Of a DNA stretch of 64,000 bases, positions 36,042-49,307 are shown piece by piece; the first letter of the stretch is position 1; every line of letters begins with the position of its first letter. Source of the DNA: Ampelocalamus luodianensis (Eukaryota > Streptophyta > Magnoliopsida > Poales > Poaceae). The notes beneath the pieces are model-generated. The model ran no database searches and was not told the DNA's origin. It worked only from the letters and a program-made list of their open reading frames with translations. Location: NCBI GenBank assembly GCA_036346255.1, contig CM070632.1, positions 53,084,896 to 53,148,895 on the forward strand, given 5' to 3'. The position numbers were made by a program, and so were the translations under genes.

Positions 36042-36787
36042 AGTGAAAATCGATCATTTGCCCCATTTTCTATCCGGCTTCGACGATTTGCCATTTTTTT
36101 AATGCAATTGATTATTTACCTCATCTTTTACATTTGACTTGATTATTTGTCATTTTCTGCATTTTTTGTATTTTTCTCATTCGATTTTGTAGTTTAGCCC
36201 ACATGAAATGGCTGTTATGCCCCTCGGACCATTTGGCCTAGGGCAGATGGTTCGGACAGCCCCGGTGCACGCACCGACCACATCACACTCCTCGACCTCC
36301 TCTCCTCCTCTCCTGGCTGCCAAGGCAACCAAGGTGGCGACACTATCCCTTTCACTGGCGATGTGCTCTCGTGCAGACTCCCTGCTCCCAAGCTAACATG
36401 GTTGCTTCCTCTCCCCACTTCTTCCTCTCTCCCCTTGGTGACGTCCGGTGAGATGAGGCGGTGGAGCTACAGCGAGGGCTGAACCGGTGAGCATGCGGTG
36501 GCGGCAGCGTGGACAGGCGAGCTCGCGGAGGCGACAACGCCCGGCGAGCGCATTGCCGGCAAGCACATGCATCATCGTCTTCCGCTAGATATGGAGATGT
36601 GTGTGCTTTGTCGCCGGCATCGTCTTCTTCCAAGCCGGTGACTTCTTTGGCGAGGCCGAGAGTCCGGAGGCATAACGGGCATTTTACATGGGCTAAGATG
36701 CCAAAATGAATTAGAAAATACAAAAAAGATGAAAAATAGTAAATAATCAAGCAAAATGTGAAAGATAGGGCAAACCCTTGATTTTCA
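36042..36787. mobile_element. MULE-like inverted-repeat element with GC-rich core
   Basis: The left arm, about 36044-36185 (gaaaatcgatcatttgcccc, later ttgattatttg and ttttttgtatttt), is matched in inverse by about 36705-36787 (aaaatacaaaaaag, taaataatcaagc, gattttca). The flanks ggattgcaa (36033-36041) and ggattgtga (36788-36796) agree at 7 of 9 positions, a plausible decayed 9-bp target duplication. The core at 36200-36700 is GC-rich and encodes no named domain. It may be an older Pack-MULE. Confidence 0.6.
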
Positions 36788-36796
36788 GGATTGTGA

Positions 36797-37700
36797 ATGA
36801 GGGGTCGGTTGGAGTTCGAGCGATTGTTATTTCTTTTCTTTTTCCAAATAGCCCCGGGAAGAGAGAGTATCGATTTGCAATTTGACACCGTAAAAAAAGG
36901 CTACTAATAAAGTGTCCCGTTTGGAATTCCTAGGTTTTTAATGTTCTGTGAAATTGTTGAGTTCTAAACATGTCCTTTGGCCCCATTTGTTTATTTTTTT
37001 TTCTAGATTTCGGCAAGAATTGAATTATTCCATTTGAAATTCCTATGGATTTACTTTGAAGTTAGTGTGTTTTACACAGGTTCTTATGGCATGTACAATG
37101 GTACAAACAGCTGTTGTTTATAGCAGCTTTCTATGTCACCTGTAGACAGCATTAAAGTCAGTTCATACAATGGGTTATCTGTTTACCTCTCTTTATATAT
37201 CACGCAATCTTTTAATGCTTTCATGACCTAAGAAATATGATTAGATGGCCTCAGCTAACGGTATGTTTGTTGCAAGAAAGAAATGTCGCTATTTTAGTTA
37301 TCATTAACGTAAGCACTGAAGCTGAAGTAGAAGATGATCATTTGACCGGGCAACGGAAATAAGCTCCCAGAAACAACACAAGTAGCTTTGTCTCGTGGGG
37401 GGAAACAGGCAGCTGGTTGTCATTCTAGTGTTATTTTTTGCCTTAAGGAATGCATTGTAGTGCTAGTTTCAATAAATATTTTTTTTTTGGAAAAACTAAT
37501 ATATAGTTTAATGACTTTTGCTAAAAAGTAGAGTTTGACGATTTTTTTTCATAGAACCCATTTTTGAGTATCCTATAATCATTATTGAAGCATGCTCAAA
37601 TAGATAAAGAGTTGTTATCGTACGATTAAAGTGATCTATGAGAAATAGTAGTATGTATCCCCAGAAATACCATACCATACCATATCATACCATATATATA
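36797..37700. other. Intergenic, AT-rich
   Basis: No gene or structured repeat recognised, apart from a ccatacc/ccatatc microrepeat next to the MITE at 37701. Confidence 0.5.
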
Positions 37701-37960
37701 AGGGGACGTATCTAGTGTTAATGGGTAATTCAGTGCTAATGTCAATCTTTGACCGTTGAATCTACATCTTAACCGTTGGATGTGAAAGCATGCAGGTTGT
37801 TTAATGAATGTGTATTATTGGAGGTGGGAGCATGCAAGGTGATTAAATGGTTTCAAGGTGAGAGCTTGCATTAATCTTAGTTGTTCAATTCAGATCCAAC
37901 GATTAAAATTAACATTAGCACCTTAGCACTGAATTATCCATTAGCACTAGATACGTTCTT
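37701..37960. mobile_element. 260-bp MITE with about 38-bp TIRs
   Basis: The left end (gacgtatctagtgttaatgg onward) and the right end (tagcactagatacgttctt) are inverted repeats over about 38 bases with few mismatches. The element is flanked by atatata-type sequence on both sides, consistent with an AT-rich target duplication. It lies 273 bases upstream of the nicalin start codon. Confidence 0.85.
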
Positions 37961-38167
37961 ATATATAAATATATAATGCAGCTATTCGTAACGGTAAATC
38001 CTCGCTAATTCGTTCGATTAATAATATATGGCGCAATTACGGAGAATGCAAGGTAGTTATGTAAAAGAAACCAAAAGCATACGAAAATTGAAGGGGGGGA
38101 GTCCAGGTCACCACCACCGATTGCAATTAGTACTCCCGGGAGGGGAGGATTTGAGATCGGCGGCCGG

Positions 38168-38197
38168 CCATCTGCATCTGCATCTGCATCTGCATCT
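38168..38197. repeat. (catctg)n microsatellite in the nicalin 5' region
   Basis: Five catctg-type units just upstream of the nicalin start codon, probably within the 5' UTR. Confidence 0.85.
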
Positions 38198-38233
38198 CCG
38201 CCCCCTCCCATCCGCTGCTCCAGAAGCTTCCCG

Positions 38234-41200
38234 ATGTCTCCCTCCGGCGAGGTGGTCGCCTCCATCTCCTCCGCGCTCGCCGTCGTCCTCGTCCTCCTCG
38301 CCTGCGTCGAGCTCGGCGACGCCGCCGCCGCCGTCGGTGTCTACCGCCTCATCCAGTACGACCTCGCCGGCGCACCCCTCGGCTCCCGCTCCGCCGCCCT
38401 CAACCACCACGCCGCCGCGCTCCCACTCCCCGCAGGCGCCGACCTCTCCCGGTCCGCGCTCATCGCGCCGCTCCTCGAGCTCCCGCTCTCCTTCCTCCGC
38501 GGTACTCTCTTACGCTCCTCGTAGCGGCATACCAGTAGAATGATGTTACTAGATCTCTTCGCTTCCTAGCTGTAGAATCGCGCTCGCGTGGGAGATCCGT
38601 GTGCCGCTTCGCCTTCGCATTGGTTAGCTGTTTCCTTGGATCGAGATGTGCGGCGAAATCCCTTCCGATCCCGTAGGATTCCCGGTTGTGTAGTAGCTTT
38701 TTCTTAGTGTTATGTTGCTACCTGCTGCTCGTTTGGTACTGGAGATCGGATCACAGGCCAGCATACCTCCTCTACCTCCTCTATGCTTGAGCTTTCAAGT
38801 CCGTGTTTACTTATGATCTGACTTGTTTGCTACTTATTCTTGCCAAATTCTATCTACTCACTCACGTGGCGTTACAAACTATGGACTTGTCATATCTAAA
38901 TAAGCAACAGCACTGTACTATCAAATTCCCAATGTTTCATTTAGGAGCTAGCTGAAAGAAAAGTTATGTTTTCAATTCATGAGCATAAATATGTTCTGCT
39001 TGCCCCCCAGGTGATATATGGCTGAATTAGTAGTGCCAACCTGTGTTGGTGACAAACCTGTTGTTTCATTGCCTACTCAGAGTACCTGGCAGAGAAAAAG
39101 CATCTCGGCGGGTTGCTCATTCTGCTCCCTACAAAGCTCGGCGATAAGGATGGCGCAGGGAATAGTGATGACAAGGGGCAAGTAAAGGGTGTGCTGGCTG
39201 AGCTGGAAAAATTGCTCGTGCATGAAGAAGTGCCAGTAAGTCATAATTTTCTCTTTGATTTACAAAAGGAACTGAATGCTTCTCAGGCATTTCACGCTCT
39301 AGTTTTGCTGTATATTTTATATTTTTCCTTTACTTGTTCAACAGCTAGATGGTTGTATCACTTAGCTCCACAGAGATAACATATGTAACACTTCAAAGGG
39401 TGGATTTTAACACTATTATTATGCACCCAGCTTCTGTGATCTGAGTGACTAATTGCCTACATCACTCAAAAACCTTGATTTAATTGCATTTTATATCCTG
39501 AAGAGTGCTATTAAGTGCTAACCAACCTTTTCTTTTGCTCAACTGTTGCACCCTTTGATTTGTTCTTTGGGTCTATCATCAACATTTTCTTTGCTCCCGT
39601 ATTGTGCAATGTTGTTTTTATCAGTCAAGATTTTTCTCTTGCTTTTGCTCCTGTTGTTCATGGTTTTCTAGTCCAAATATCTCCTGTCCCCACTTTGTTC
39701 ACTGGTCCACTTTTGTACTATGATGTAATATGTTGGCTAAGTTATGTGCATTGCTCCATGCAGTATCCAGTGTACTTCGCTTTCCATGACGACAATTTTG
39801 ATAACCTATTGGCAGATATCCTTAGAATTGCCTCTTCAGGCCAGCCAGCCTCTGCAACAACAGGAGGGTAATACTCAAATGAAGAAATTGAGCATAATTT
39901 AGATTGTCCAGCCTTTTTGCACTTTCAACAGTTGACTACAGTCTATTGAAAGTTACAGATTGTTAAATCTCCTGCATGGTGCCTTCTTTTGATTGTCTTT
40001 ATCTGAACTTGTAGTTACAAGCTTGTCGTGTCTTCGGCGGAACCTAGAAAAGTGTCATCTCCAACCATTTCAAATATCCAGGTAGCCTCTCTAGCATCAA
40101 TTTACTGTCTGGTTCAGCATTTGTCAGGTTAATGTTATTCACTCTGTAGTTCTCTGTAGCATCTTGTAGTTCCAACTGATATCTGTATTAAGAAAATAAT
40201 ACCGTTTCCCATGTTTCGTGATACATGAGCATACCTGAGCTGAATATTTTTTGAGTTGCAGGGTGGTTACCTGGATTGAAAGGAGAAGGCGATACTGAGC
40301 AGCTTCCAACTATTGCCATAGTTGCAAACTATGACACTTTTGGTGCAGCACCTGTATGTCATCCAGAAAAATGTTCCTATAATCTTCTTTAATATTTTCG
40401 TAGATATTAATTTTGCATAATATATATTTTCTCAGGCCCTTTCTGTGGGGAGCGACAGCAATGGAAGTGGAGTTGTGGCTCTTCTAGAGATTGCAAGGCT
40501 TTTTTCACGCCTCTATTCAAATACTAAGACCAGAGGCAAGTACAATCTTCTCTTTGGCTTAACATCCGGTGGACCCTACAATTACAATGGAACACACAAG
40601 GTTAGTACCCATATTGCTCCATTAAGAAACCAAATCGTTGTTTGTGGCATCTGCTTGATCAACTTACACTTTTTTTTTTTTTTTGATACAGTGGCTTCGA
40701 AGTTTTGATCAGCGTGTACGCGAGAGCATTGACTATGCAATTTGCTTGAACAGCGTTGGTTCCTGGAACAATGAGCTCTGGATGCATGTATCAAAGCCTC
40801 CAGAAAATCCCTACATCAAGCAAATCTTTGAAGTATGTTGACCATTTCAAGCTTGTTGGTCCATAACCTCAATTGTTTGTAAACCACAGTCATTTACACC
40901 AATAAATTCATTTGCTTTCAGGATTTTTCAGACGCCTCTAAAGAAATGGGTGTTTCAGTTGGAATCAAGCACAAGAAGATTAATGTCTCAAATCCTAGAG
41001 TATGTTGTTTCAAAGATTATATACCATCATTAGATCTGGTTCTCATCAGGAATGAACATGGCAGTTAAGATGCCTATTTAATATCTAAGCATCTTGGAAG
41101 CTGGAATTACTTTAGTTGGGTTGTTCAAGTGTCCTGTTGCACTGAGCTGCCTTATGTGCAAGCTCTCCAAGTGACACACTTGCAAACTTGTAGGTAGCAT

Positions 41201-43099
41201 GGGAACACGAGCAATTCTCGAGGTTCAGGGTTACTGCGCTAACTCTTTCGGAATTGTCTGCCCCTCCTGAATTTTTAGAAAGCATTGGTGGTCTGCATGA
41301 CACTAGGTGATGTCACTTCTATTGCATCCTAATTCTTAAATCTTTTTAATGTAACTGTCACAATCTTAAATATTTTACTAGTATGCTTTTCTTTTTGCAG
41401 AGAATCAGCAAACGTTGAGTCAGTAATTAGAACTGTCGGATTGGTTAGTGAGAGTCTTGCGGTAAGATAAATCATTTGCTTCTAGAAAATGTTCATTTTG
41501 CTTTGTAAACTAGTTATGTAGAGAACATTTTTCCGATTAGATATAATTTAGTTTCAGGTGCACATTTCAGTCTCTTCGTCCTAACAAAGCCCCTCTTTTC
41601 AGTCCATTATATGCGGATGAAATATTTTTAGAGCATGTGGATGAAGTTATGGTCATTTCAGTGTTACATGTGTCGTTGTTTTCTAGAGGCTGTTTTTTTT
41701 GTAATTGCTGATTTCTGCTGCCATGTAAGAACCTCCAAAGCTGGCCAGTGACCACTTCTATTATAGATCTTTAGTTAGTGCTTGGAAAAATGTTCATTCA
41801 TATTGATTTGTATTGAAAAATGTGCTAGTATAGTAGTATGGACCCACTAAATGTAGGAATGTGATTAAAAGTTTAGTTTTAACTTTTAAATATCCCCAGT
41901 GGCAGGATTCATGTTGGGTACAAACATTCAACCTATTTCTCACTTTGCATGAAGCTTCTCTTGGTGTTGCTTTGTGAAACATGTCAACAGAGAAGCTCAT
42001 GTTGTTATTATGGTGTGTCAGTTACACATGCATGTCTAGCTTGCTAGAGATAAGAGTTTAGGAGAGACTGCTATACTGCAATTGTTTGTACTATTTAGGT
42101 AGCATGTTTGAATGTGATGAGCGAAAATCGCCGGAGCTTCAAAATGCTACTATGATGAGGGATTGGAACTAAAGTTGACTGGCTGCCTCGTGCTCCTTCT
42201 GAACCAGGATGTTTATTATGGGACGACCAAGTTTGACATACTATTACCTTTTACAGAGACACATCTACGGATTGAAAGGAAGGAACATTGATGTTTTTGC
42301 AGAGAACAGCAGCTTAGCCATCAATCCTCACTACATCCAATCCTGGTTGGATCTTTTATCACGGACACCACGGGTTGCACCGTTTCTTCAGAAGAATGAT
42401 CCCTTTATAGCAGCGCTAAAAAAGGTTTGCATTCCTGCTATGAATGGTTTCATCTAGTTCACCTTGTTCATAGTTTTCTTGCAAGCCATGACATTCCATG
42501 TTCTGGTGCAGGAACTGTCCGAACACACTGCTGATGTGCATGTTCAAAATGATGTCCTTGATGGCATGTTCACTTTCTATGATGCAACAAAAGCAACTCT
42601 AAATGTATATCAGGTAAGTGCGTAAGCTTCCTATCATTTGTTCATGTTTGGATGTCGTCATTTAATTTCAGAATGGAATGGTCTAAAAGCTTATTGTGGA
42701 GAGCATACGTCCAGCTTTGTGATGCCTTATTCTGCTGATTAATTCCCTGACGAATTACTTAGCAGCAACAAAGATTCAAATTTTAAGTTCAACTGCGCTT
42801 TAAAGTTGCTTTTGCGTGATATCACCACATTGGGATTACCTCAGCCTTTGATTCTTCAATTCACAGGTTGCAAGTGTTACTTTTGATCTGTTGTTCCTTC
42901 TGGTGCTTGGTTCCTACATAATTGTTCTCTTCAGTTTCCTAGTAATCACTACACGGGTACGGACTATTCCATGTCTCTGGATATAATTTCAATCTTTGTT
43001 TTCCTGCAACTGAGAACATATCCTTTTCTTGTACAGGGTCTTGATGATCTCATTAACATATTCCGGCGGCCTCCATCACGCAAAGTCAAGGGCGCATAG
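38234..43099 (+). CDS. Nicalin, ER membrane protein of the nicastrin/M28 family, 14 exons
   Basis: Exons: 38234-38501, 39081-39235, 39764-39867, 40015-40081 (or to 40127), 40262-40353, 40436-40600, 40692-40832, 40922-40999, 41194-41306, 41401-41461, 42257-42424, 42512-42613, 42867-42956, 43037-43099. The joined protein (about 555-570 aa) has an N-terminal signal or membrane segment (residues 8-30) and VYRLIQYDLAG near the mature start. Its M28-like lumenal domain includes TIAIVANYDTFGAAP, SDSNGSGVVALLEIARL and AWEHEQFSRFRVTA. A C-terminal membrane segment, FDLLFLLVLGSYIIVLFSFL, comes before a short cytosolic tail. Nicalin is related to nicastrin, lacks a complete metal site, and in animals works with TMEM147/NOMO at the ER translocon. 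All junctions are GT-AG, but exons 4 and 5 are out of phase by one base unless exon 4 is extended. It converges on the SWC2 gene. Confidence 0.93.
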
Positions 43100-43733
43100 G
43101 CTAGGTTGTGTTTTGTGTATTAGTAATGAGAAAACACGCGCCTAGTTAGAAGAGCTAGACACCAGGATGAGAGAGACAAAGCTAGCTTTCCACAGCAGAT
43201 AGACCTGTAATTTCAAATTTTTACTGTTTGTTCCCCAGCCAATGTGACTGAGATTCCGCGAGGCAAAAACCATTCTTTCTTTTGCACGAGGAATTTTGAC
43301 TGTAATTTACCTGTCTCCTGTGTGTGTTTTTCGTGGTGCTCGCAATTTTGGTTACAGTGGAGTTAAGGCGTCTGTGCATAATGATCCTGGTAGTGTGTGA
43401 TGTACGGATAAAGCACAAAGCTGTACCTTCAAATCTAGAGATGATATATAGTTCATGTCGTCCGGGAGCCTATTGCTCGTACGATCACGAGATGATCCAG
43501 TTTCTCAATCTCGAGTGTTGCTCAATCTTGGCACTCATTGTTCCAAAGGATCATGAGCTGTTTACACCCCCCCAAAAAAAAAGGATCATCAACTGATAGA
43601 AGTACTTAGACTAGAACAAGACGCCGCAGGCGACCATTCCACAGCAATATCTCAACTACATCAAGAATACAGTATCTATCTAATGCTACCACAGCATCAT
43701 ATGCAATCTCCTAGTAAGAGGAGACACCTCTGG
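43100..43733. other. 3' region between two convergent genes
   Basis: The 634 bases between the nicalin and SWC2 stop codons must hold both 3' UTRs. Short frames here are not credible genes. A C/A run lies at 43566-43581. Confidence 0.6.
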
Positions 43734-46700
43734 TCAGTCCTCGTCCAGCATATCAAGAGCAGGGATTCGTCGGAAGCGTCCTCCGTGCCTCAGGTCTGCT
43801 GATATGTTGGGTGATCTTGCCTCAATTCTTCTCTTCTTAGGCGTAGAATGTTGGCCGGTTATTGATTCGAAGAGCTCTCCCATATTCGACATGTTGGGCC
43901 TCTTCTTATCGGCCTCCTCTTTCAGGAAACTGAATGCATGCATCGCGTCAGTAGAGGAAACGCCAGTATGTTTCAAGTCTACACTCTACAATCAGATACT
44001 AAGCACAATTTTACTTAAAACAGATTCTTAAGTCACCGGAGCAGAGCAGGCAAGCGGTATGCCACTAGTGGTCAGAGCAAACCCAGAAATAAAAATTTGA
44101 AATTCTAAGAGAAGCAAGAAAATGTACCTCTCCCGGATTATTTTAAATGCCTCCGTTGTTGCATAAGGTAACCCTGTCTTCGGATCACGGTATCTACAAA
44201 TAAACCTCAGATAAACTTACCCATTTAGAATACAAATCATGGAAACATAACCCACTCTCAACTCTCAACACAATGTATCAGTTCAGGTGTACTACTTACC
44301 CATTTAGAATACAAATCATGGAAACATAACCCACTCTCAACTCTCAACACAATGCATCAGTTCAGGTGTACTACTTACAGTGGTTAAATAAATATATCAA
44401 ATCCTATTTCAACTCTACTTCTGTTATTTATTTTTTAAAAAGGACATGCCCTGCTTTTATAGAAAGCAACATTACTTACAACCAACCTCCAGTTCAGGCT
44501 GGGATTACCAGCTATCTCTTACAACCAACTACTAAAACGATCATAATTACCATCTTGCACTACCACAGGGACTTTCAACTCTACTTCTGTAGGATCATTT
44601 CAAATTACTTAATCAAGAACATACTACTATTTCACCAGGACAGGATACACTGAAGAGTGAAAAATATATATATATAGCTGGAACAAGGACGTGCACAGCA
44701 AAATTCAAGCAATGCAGTATCTAAGGGTTGTCAGTTCACACAAACTCTGGTATTCTTTAAGTGCTCCAGAAAGTACATCCTAACAAAACAAACCAGCATG
44801 AACAAACACCTGACTGTAAAAATGTGCAGCTATTAAACAAAAGGTGCATGTGCGCATAATTTTAGTCAAGCAAAAAGTGTCCTTAATAAACACAACAAAG
44901 AAATTTCAACTTCACATGTGAGGAAAGGAACATTGAAAGCCAATAAGCAACGCTGTAGATAGGTATTCAGAAAACATACTTGGCAGGAAGTCCTGTTACT
45001 ACACAAACAGATTTCTCCGGATCTGTAATGAAAAAAAATATTGTAAGAGGAGGGTTTCATGCAGTAGTTTTAAATAAAGAACACAGTACCAACGAAATTC
45101 CGACACTTACAAGGAGTTTTAGTTGTACAAAATTCAGACCCAAATGATGCCCCATTGATGAATTCCAGATGTGATTCCCCTAGTTCAGCACAATATTGAT
45201 AATTAGTAATTGCCACACCTAAGATATGGCTTCCTATAATCGAAAAAAGGAAGCCCAAAAGAGAGTAGTTGCTAAGTCCACAATCCACATGCAAACAAAT
45301 GATTGATGCCAGTCTGAAAGAGCAGTTACCATCTCTTGAGCAAAATCGAATCGTAGGACCGTCGTAGACGGCTTTATGAACAACAGCCTTTTTCTTTACC
45401 TCCTCCTCTCTTGCCAGTACACGTTCAAGATTTCTCAAGTTCATGATCTCTGGAAATACAGACAAAGGGTAATAAATAAATAAATAAATAGACTCAATCA
45501 ACATCGGCACATTCCAACTATATCTTTAGGAAAAAGGTAAAACGAAAACAAAGAAGACCTGTTTCAGCTGCTTCTAAAAGCATCTCTTCTTGTGTCATAC
45601 GTTTTTCTTCTCCCTCCTTTTTCTTCTTGATTGGCTGGAACAGTGTAGAAGAGGAAAAATTATTCAATTAAACTCAAAATGCCATGGGTTGACAAACTAA
45701 TCTGAGTGATACAATATTCTGTTGTATGAGCACTAACAACATTTGATGCAAGAAGTGGAGGGCTTCTGTATGGAAGATACAAACCTTCGCGGTTGCTTCT
45801 TTTTCAGCACGTATTGCTTCTCTTTCAGCTTGTCTCACGATGACAGATGTTCTAGTTGATTTCCTGATTGTCTTCTCAGTTTCCAATTCATCAGGAACGT
45901 CTGCTTGTTTGGATGGACTTGGCTTATCAGAAGATTTCTCAGTTTTACCTTCATCTTCTAGTTTTGAGGTGACCTTCTTCTTCTTGGCTTTGATCTTTTT
46001 CAAAGTCTTCCCAGGGAATATTAGCCGCTTCTTGATAGGTAAGCTGCTTCATAATTGGGACATGAGTAGAATATATAACCGATTATACAGTGCATGGTTG
46101 CATTCTAATATGCTTATCAACTAACATGTGTACCTCTCACGTACTTCCTTTTCTGGTTCATCATCAGGATCAGATTCCTGGAAGAATCCAAAGGAGTCAG
46201 ATTAGCAAAAGCAATAAACAACTTGGTTAGATCTTTACTTTACTACAAACAAACGGAAGACCATAGCCACCAATGAAAGCTAAAAAAAGTCAGTTAACAG
46301 ATTGGGATGAGGATGAGGAGGGATCTCACATCTTCACCAAAATCACTGTCGAATTGATCACCAGCATCCTGCTCTTCCTCGTAGCTGTCATCATTCTCAT
46401 CCTGTGAGGAAATATTGAAGAAGCAATCAAGCACTACATGACTTTCACAGTTCACACATGATGCGTCAGGAATTGTAAGTCTTGGCCTAAACCCAATCAC
46501 GGAAGGAGCGAACTGCATTGACACCACCATCGAGCAGAGTAACTCTTGATGGCCTAAAGAAGTACGGTCCGAGAGCTCTTATGTTACCCATTCCAAGCAC
46601 ACAAAAAAATTCGAGGAATGCGGTGCGAAATCTCCTAAATTAGCCATCCCTATCGAAAACTGAAACGCTAAGAACAACAAGAACGCAAAGAAAAGTTCCA

Positions 46701-47065
46701 GAAATAAACAAAGAAACGAGAAGAGCAGCAAGAAGAAAAGGCTCAAGAACAACAAGAAGCAGAAAAAAGTGAAGCCAAAAAAGTCCAGTTGCAACTTGCA
46801 ACCCACCTCCTTGAGGGCGTCCTGATTCCAGAAAACCTCATCCTGCTCAATCTCTTCTTCGAGCAGCTTGGTTATCCTGCGAAATCAAGAGAAGGCGCGA
46901 AATCAAGCACCCGCGTTAGGTCTTGCAATTAAGAACCAACTCAACTCGCTAGGGAAGAGAGGGAGAAGAGCAGAGAGGGCACCTCTTGCCTCGGGCGGCG
47001 CGGTCGGCACGGTCGAGGAGGAGGGGCGACTCCTCGTCATCGGCGTGCACGGTGTGGTCGGCCAT
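43734..47065 (-). CDS. SWC2: SWC2/YL1/VPS72 homologue, SWR1-complex subunit, 11 exons, 365 aa
   Basis: Exons in transcription order: 47065-46983, 46876-46807, 46401-46330, 46177-46134, 46043-45785, 45634-45559, 45449-45330, 45179-45111, 45022-44980, 44193-44128, 43929-43734. All junctions are GT-AG and in phase, totalling 1098 coding bases. The N-terminal half is the acidic, then basic, YL1 domain: DENDDSYEEEQDAGDQFDSD at residues 52-71, then Lys-rich KKIKAKKKK, then RKSTRTSVIVRQAEREA. The YL1_C signature YPEKSVCVVTGLPAKYRDP and LPYATTEAFKIIRE lies at about 265-299. The YL1 subunit binds the H2A.Z-H2B dimer and helps the SWR1 remodeller deposit H2A.Z in chromatin. Start and stop are clear, and length fits plant members. 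A 45-base direct repeat lies in intron 9 near 44217 and 44297. Confidence 0.94.
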
Positions 47066-47399
47066 GGCGACGGACGTTGCCGGCCGGCGGCGAGATGGCA
47101 AATGGGTTCGCTAGCCTCCCGGCGGCTTCAGCTTGCAGGGGTCGAGACGACAAGGTGAGAACTGACAAGAGAGAGAGGAGAGGAGAGGAGAGGTTTTGGG
47201 CCGTCACTGCCAGCCCAAAGCAACGCTCCCTGTGCACGAACGCGGGGGGTCGTCTCGTCCGGAATCCGCTGCAATTTCTTCTCAGGCTCACCATCCATTC
47301 CATCCTCCAGGGAAGCCGATTCTCTGCCTCTCTATGTTATTCACCAGTTTGCTTTTCTTAGGTGGGTCTGGTTGGATTTCCATTTTTTTTCCTTAAGAA
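47066..47399. other. 5' region of the SWC2 gene
   Basis: Should contain the promoter and 5' UTR of the minus-strand SWC2 gene. It is GC-rich near 47066-47150, then a purine-rich (ggaga)n stretch at 47171-47192. No clear TATA box was found, which is common for housekeeping genes. Confidence 0.5.
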
Positions 47400-49279
47400 A
47401 ATTCTCTGACAGGTGGGGTCCAACTTGGTTTTTAATTTCTTTTTACTCGGGAAAACCCGAGAGATTGATAGGTGGGACCGCGGTCCACATGGACTCGTTC
47501 CACCCGACGGTGCACAGGGCCAAGGGCCCACACGTTAGCGGCTTGGTCTACGGACTAAGTCTATGCACAGAGAAAGCAAGGGTGGGCCCGCATGTCATAG
47601 ACTCAACTTTAATCTACGGTTCAATCAGTTTTTCTAATTACCGAGGGACCACATGGCATACGGACATTACCTAATTAATTAACATTAACTAATTACTGGT
47701 TTAAACTAACTACCTGGGTCCACACATCAGTGCTACATTCTTCTTCTTCTTCTCTGCGATAGAGGACGGAATAGGGGCGGCCATGGCTGGCTCAAGGGCG
47801 AGCTTGACGGCGACTTAGAGGGCTCCGGCGACCACCCGCGATAAGCAAAATGGAATGTGGGATCCACGGCGACTCTAACGGTTGTGGTGGCACGGCGGGA
47901 GATGGACCAAGGCGACGGCGGGGTCGGCGGCGATGGTATTGTCGTTAGGGGCAACTACCCAACATGGCTAAAAACTAGAAATTGAAGCTTAGACTTCCAT
48001 CTACAGGCTATAACGATGCTATCGGTGCTCTCGGTTCTAAAAATGTGGTGGCGCAACGAGTTCTTCCATGGCGGCTGGTGGCGGTGTGGCAAGGCTAATA
48101 TTACGGCTACGCCACAACCATCTATGTACTTCATTGACTAGCCTAGATGATGAAGTCTACGGGGACGGAAGGGCTCACCTAGAAACCAAGTGAGGAAGGA
48201 GATCAGGTGCGGTGGTGGCATTGCATGCTCCGGGCCGGTGACGGGGACGAAGGGCGTTCCGGCGTCTCTGATGCACGGCAAGGAAAAAGAGTGTGCACAA
48301 TAGAGAGAGTAGGTCGAGACAACCAAAGGTGTGTGAGACAATGAAGGCAAAAGCTCACCGGACAAAGTGGAAGGAGGCGGTGACAGTGCGGCGTACTCTG
48401 GCTAGCTTCGCGGATGGCGGTGGTGTCCTTATTCTCTGTGAGGAAACAAGCACAGAGGAGGCGATCGTGAGGAAGAGGAAGTCAAGGGGAAAAAAGTGTG
48501 CAAGAAGATGTGGGCAAGGACTCACTCTAGCGCTAGGGAAACAATGGCGATTCCGGTGGTTGGAATTGGGGAAGGTGGTGAATTCTTGTCCACCCAAGGC
48601 AAAGAAGAGAGGAAAGTTGGGGAAAATGCAGAAGAGAAGCTTGCGAATACGATGACGCACTTGGTCGAGGCTTAAATAGAGAGGAGAGGTGGAGAGATGA
48701 ACGCTTGTGTGGGGCGGTGTGAGAGAGGGAGAGACTCGAGACACAAGGTCCAATGCGGCTCTGGCGCACGCGACGCGAGCGCACAACGCAATGGCGCGAG
48801 AGGGCGAGTGAGGTGGCGCATGGGGAAGGTAAACAATGTTTTCCTCGGGAGTTTTGATAGGTGGGGCCAGGGCCCATGTGTCGGCAGAGCGGGTGGGTGG
48901 GCTGCGATGCGGCGTGCAACTAGGGATAGCGAGTGGGCGATGGTGCTGGGCTGGGAGCGCGCTGGCGGGCCGCGGTTGGAGCCGAGGGGTTGGGCCGGCG
49001 ACAGGGAGAAAACAACTCGAGAGACGGGGGGGAAGAAAAGGTTTAAAATTTTAGTTTTGATTTTTAGGATTGAGTTTGAATTTGAAATTAAAATTCTAAG
49101 GAGATTTAGCCTACCATTTAACTTGTAGATTTTTATAATTTCAATTTGGGTGCATGGGAAAATGATTTATCTTTGAATTGCAAGTCAAGTTTTTTGGAAT
49201 TTCTCAAAATGCAACAAAAGTTTTTGATATCCAAGAAATTCCTGCAAGTTTTAAGTTATTCAAAATTTGGGCTATTACA
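47400..49279 (-). mobile_element. Gypsy-type LTR fragment or solo LTR
   Basis: The right end reads, on the minus strand, TGTAATAGCCCAAATTTTG, a typical start of grass gypsy LTRs. The block has phrases seen in such LTRs (aggtgggaccgcggtcc near 47471, aggtggggccagggccc near 48860) and a GC-rich middle without consistent coding. No internal sequence follows, so it is a solo or truncated LTR. The left limit is approximate. Confidence 0.5.
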
Positions 49280-49307
49280 CAAACATTGTAAAACTTTTTG
49301 TGTTAAC

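Noticed and set aside
48293..49128. Several frames of 100-140 codons
   Set aside because: They fall in the gypsy LTR fragment and overlap on both strands without a motif.
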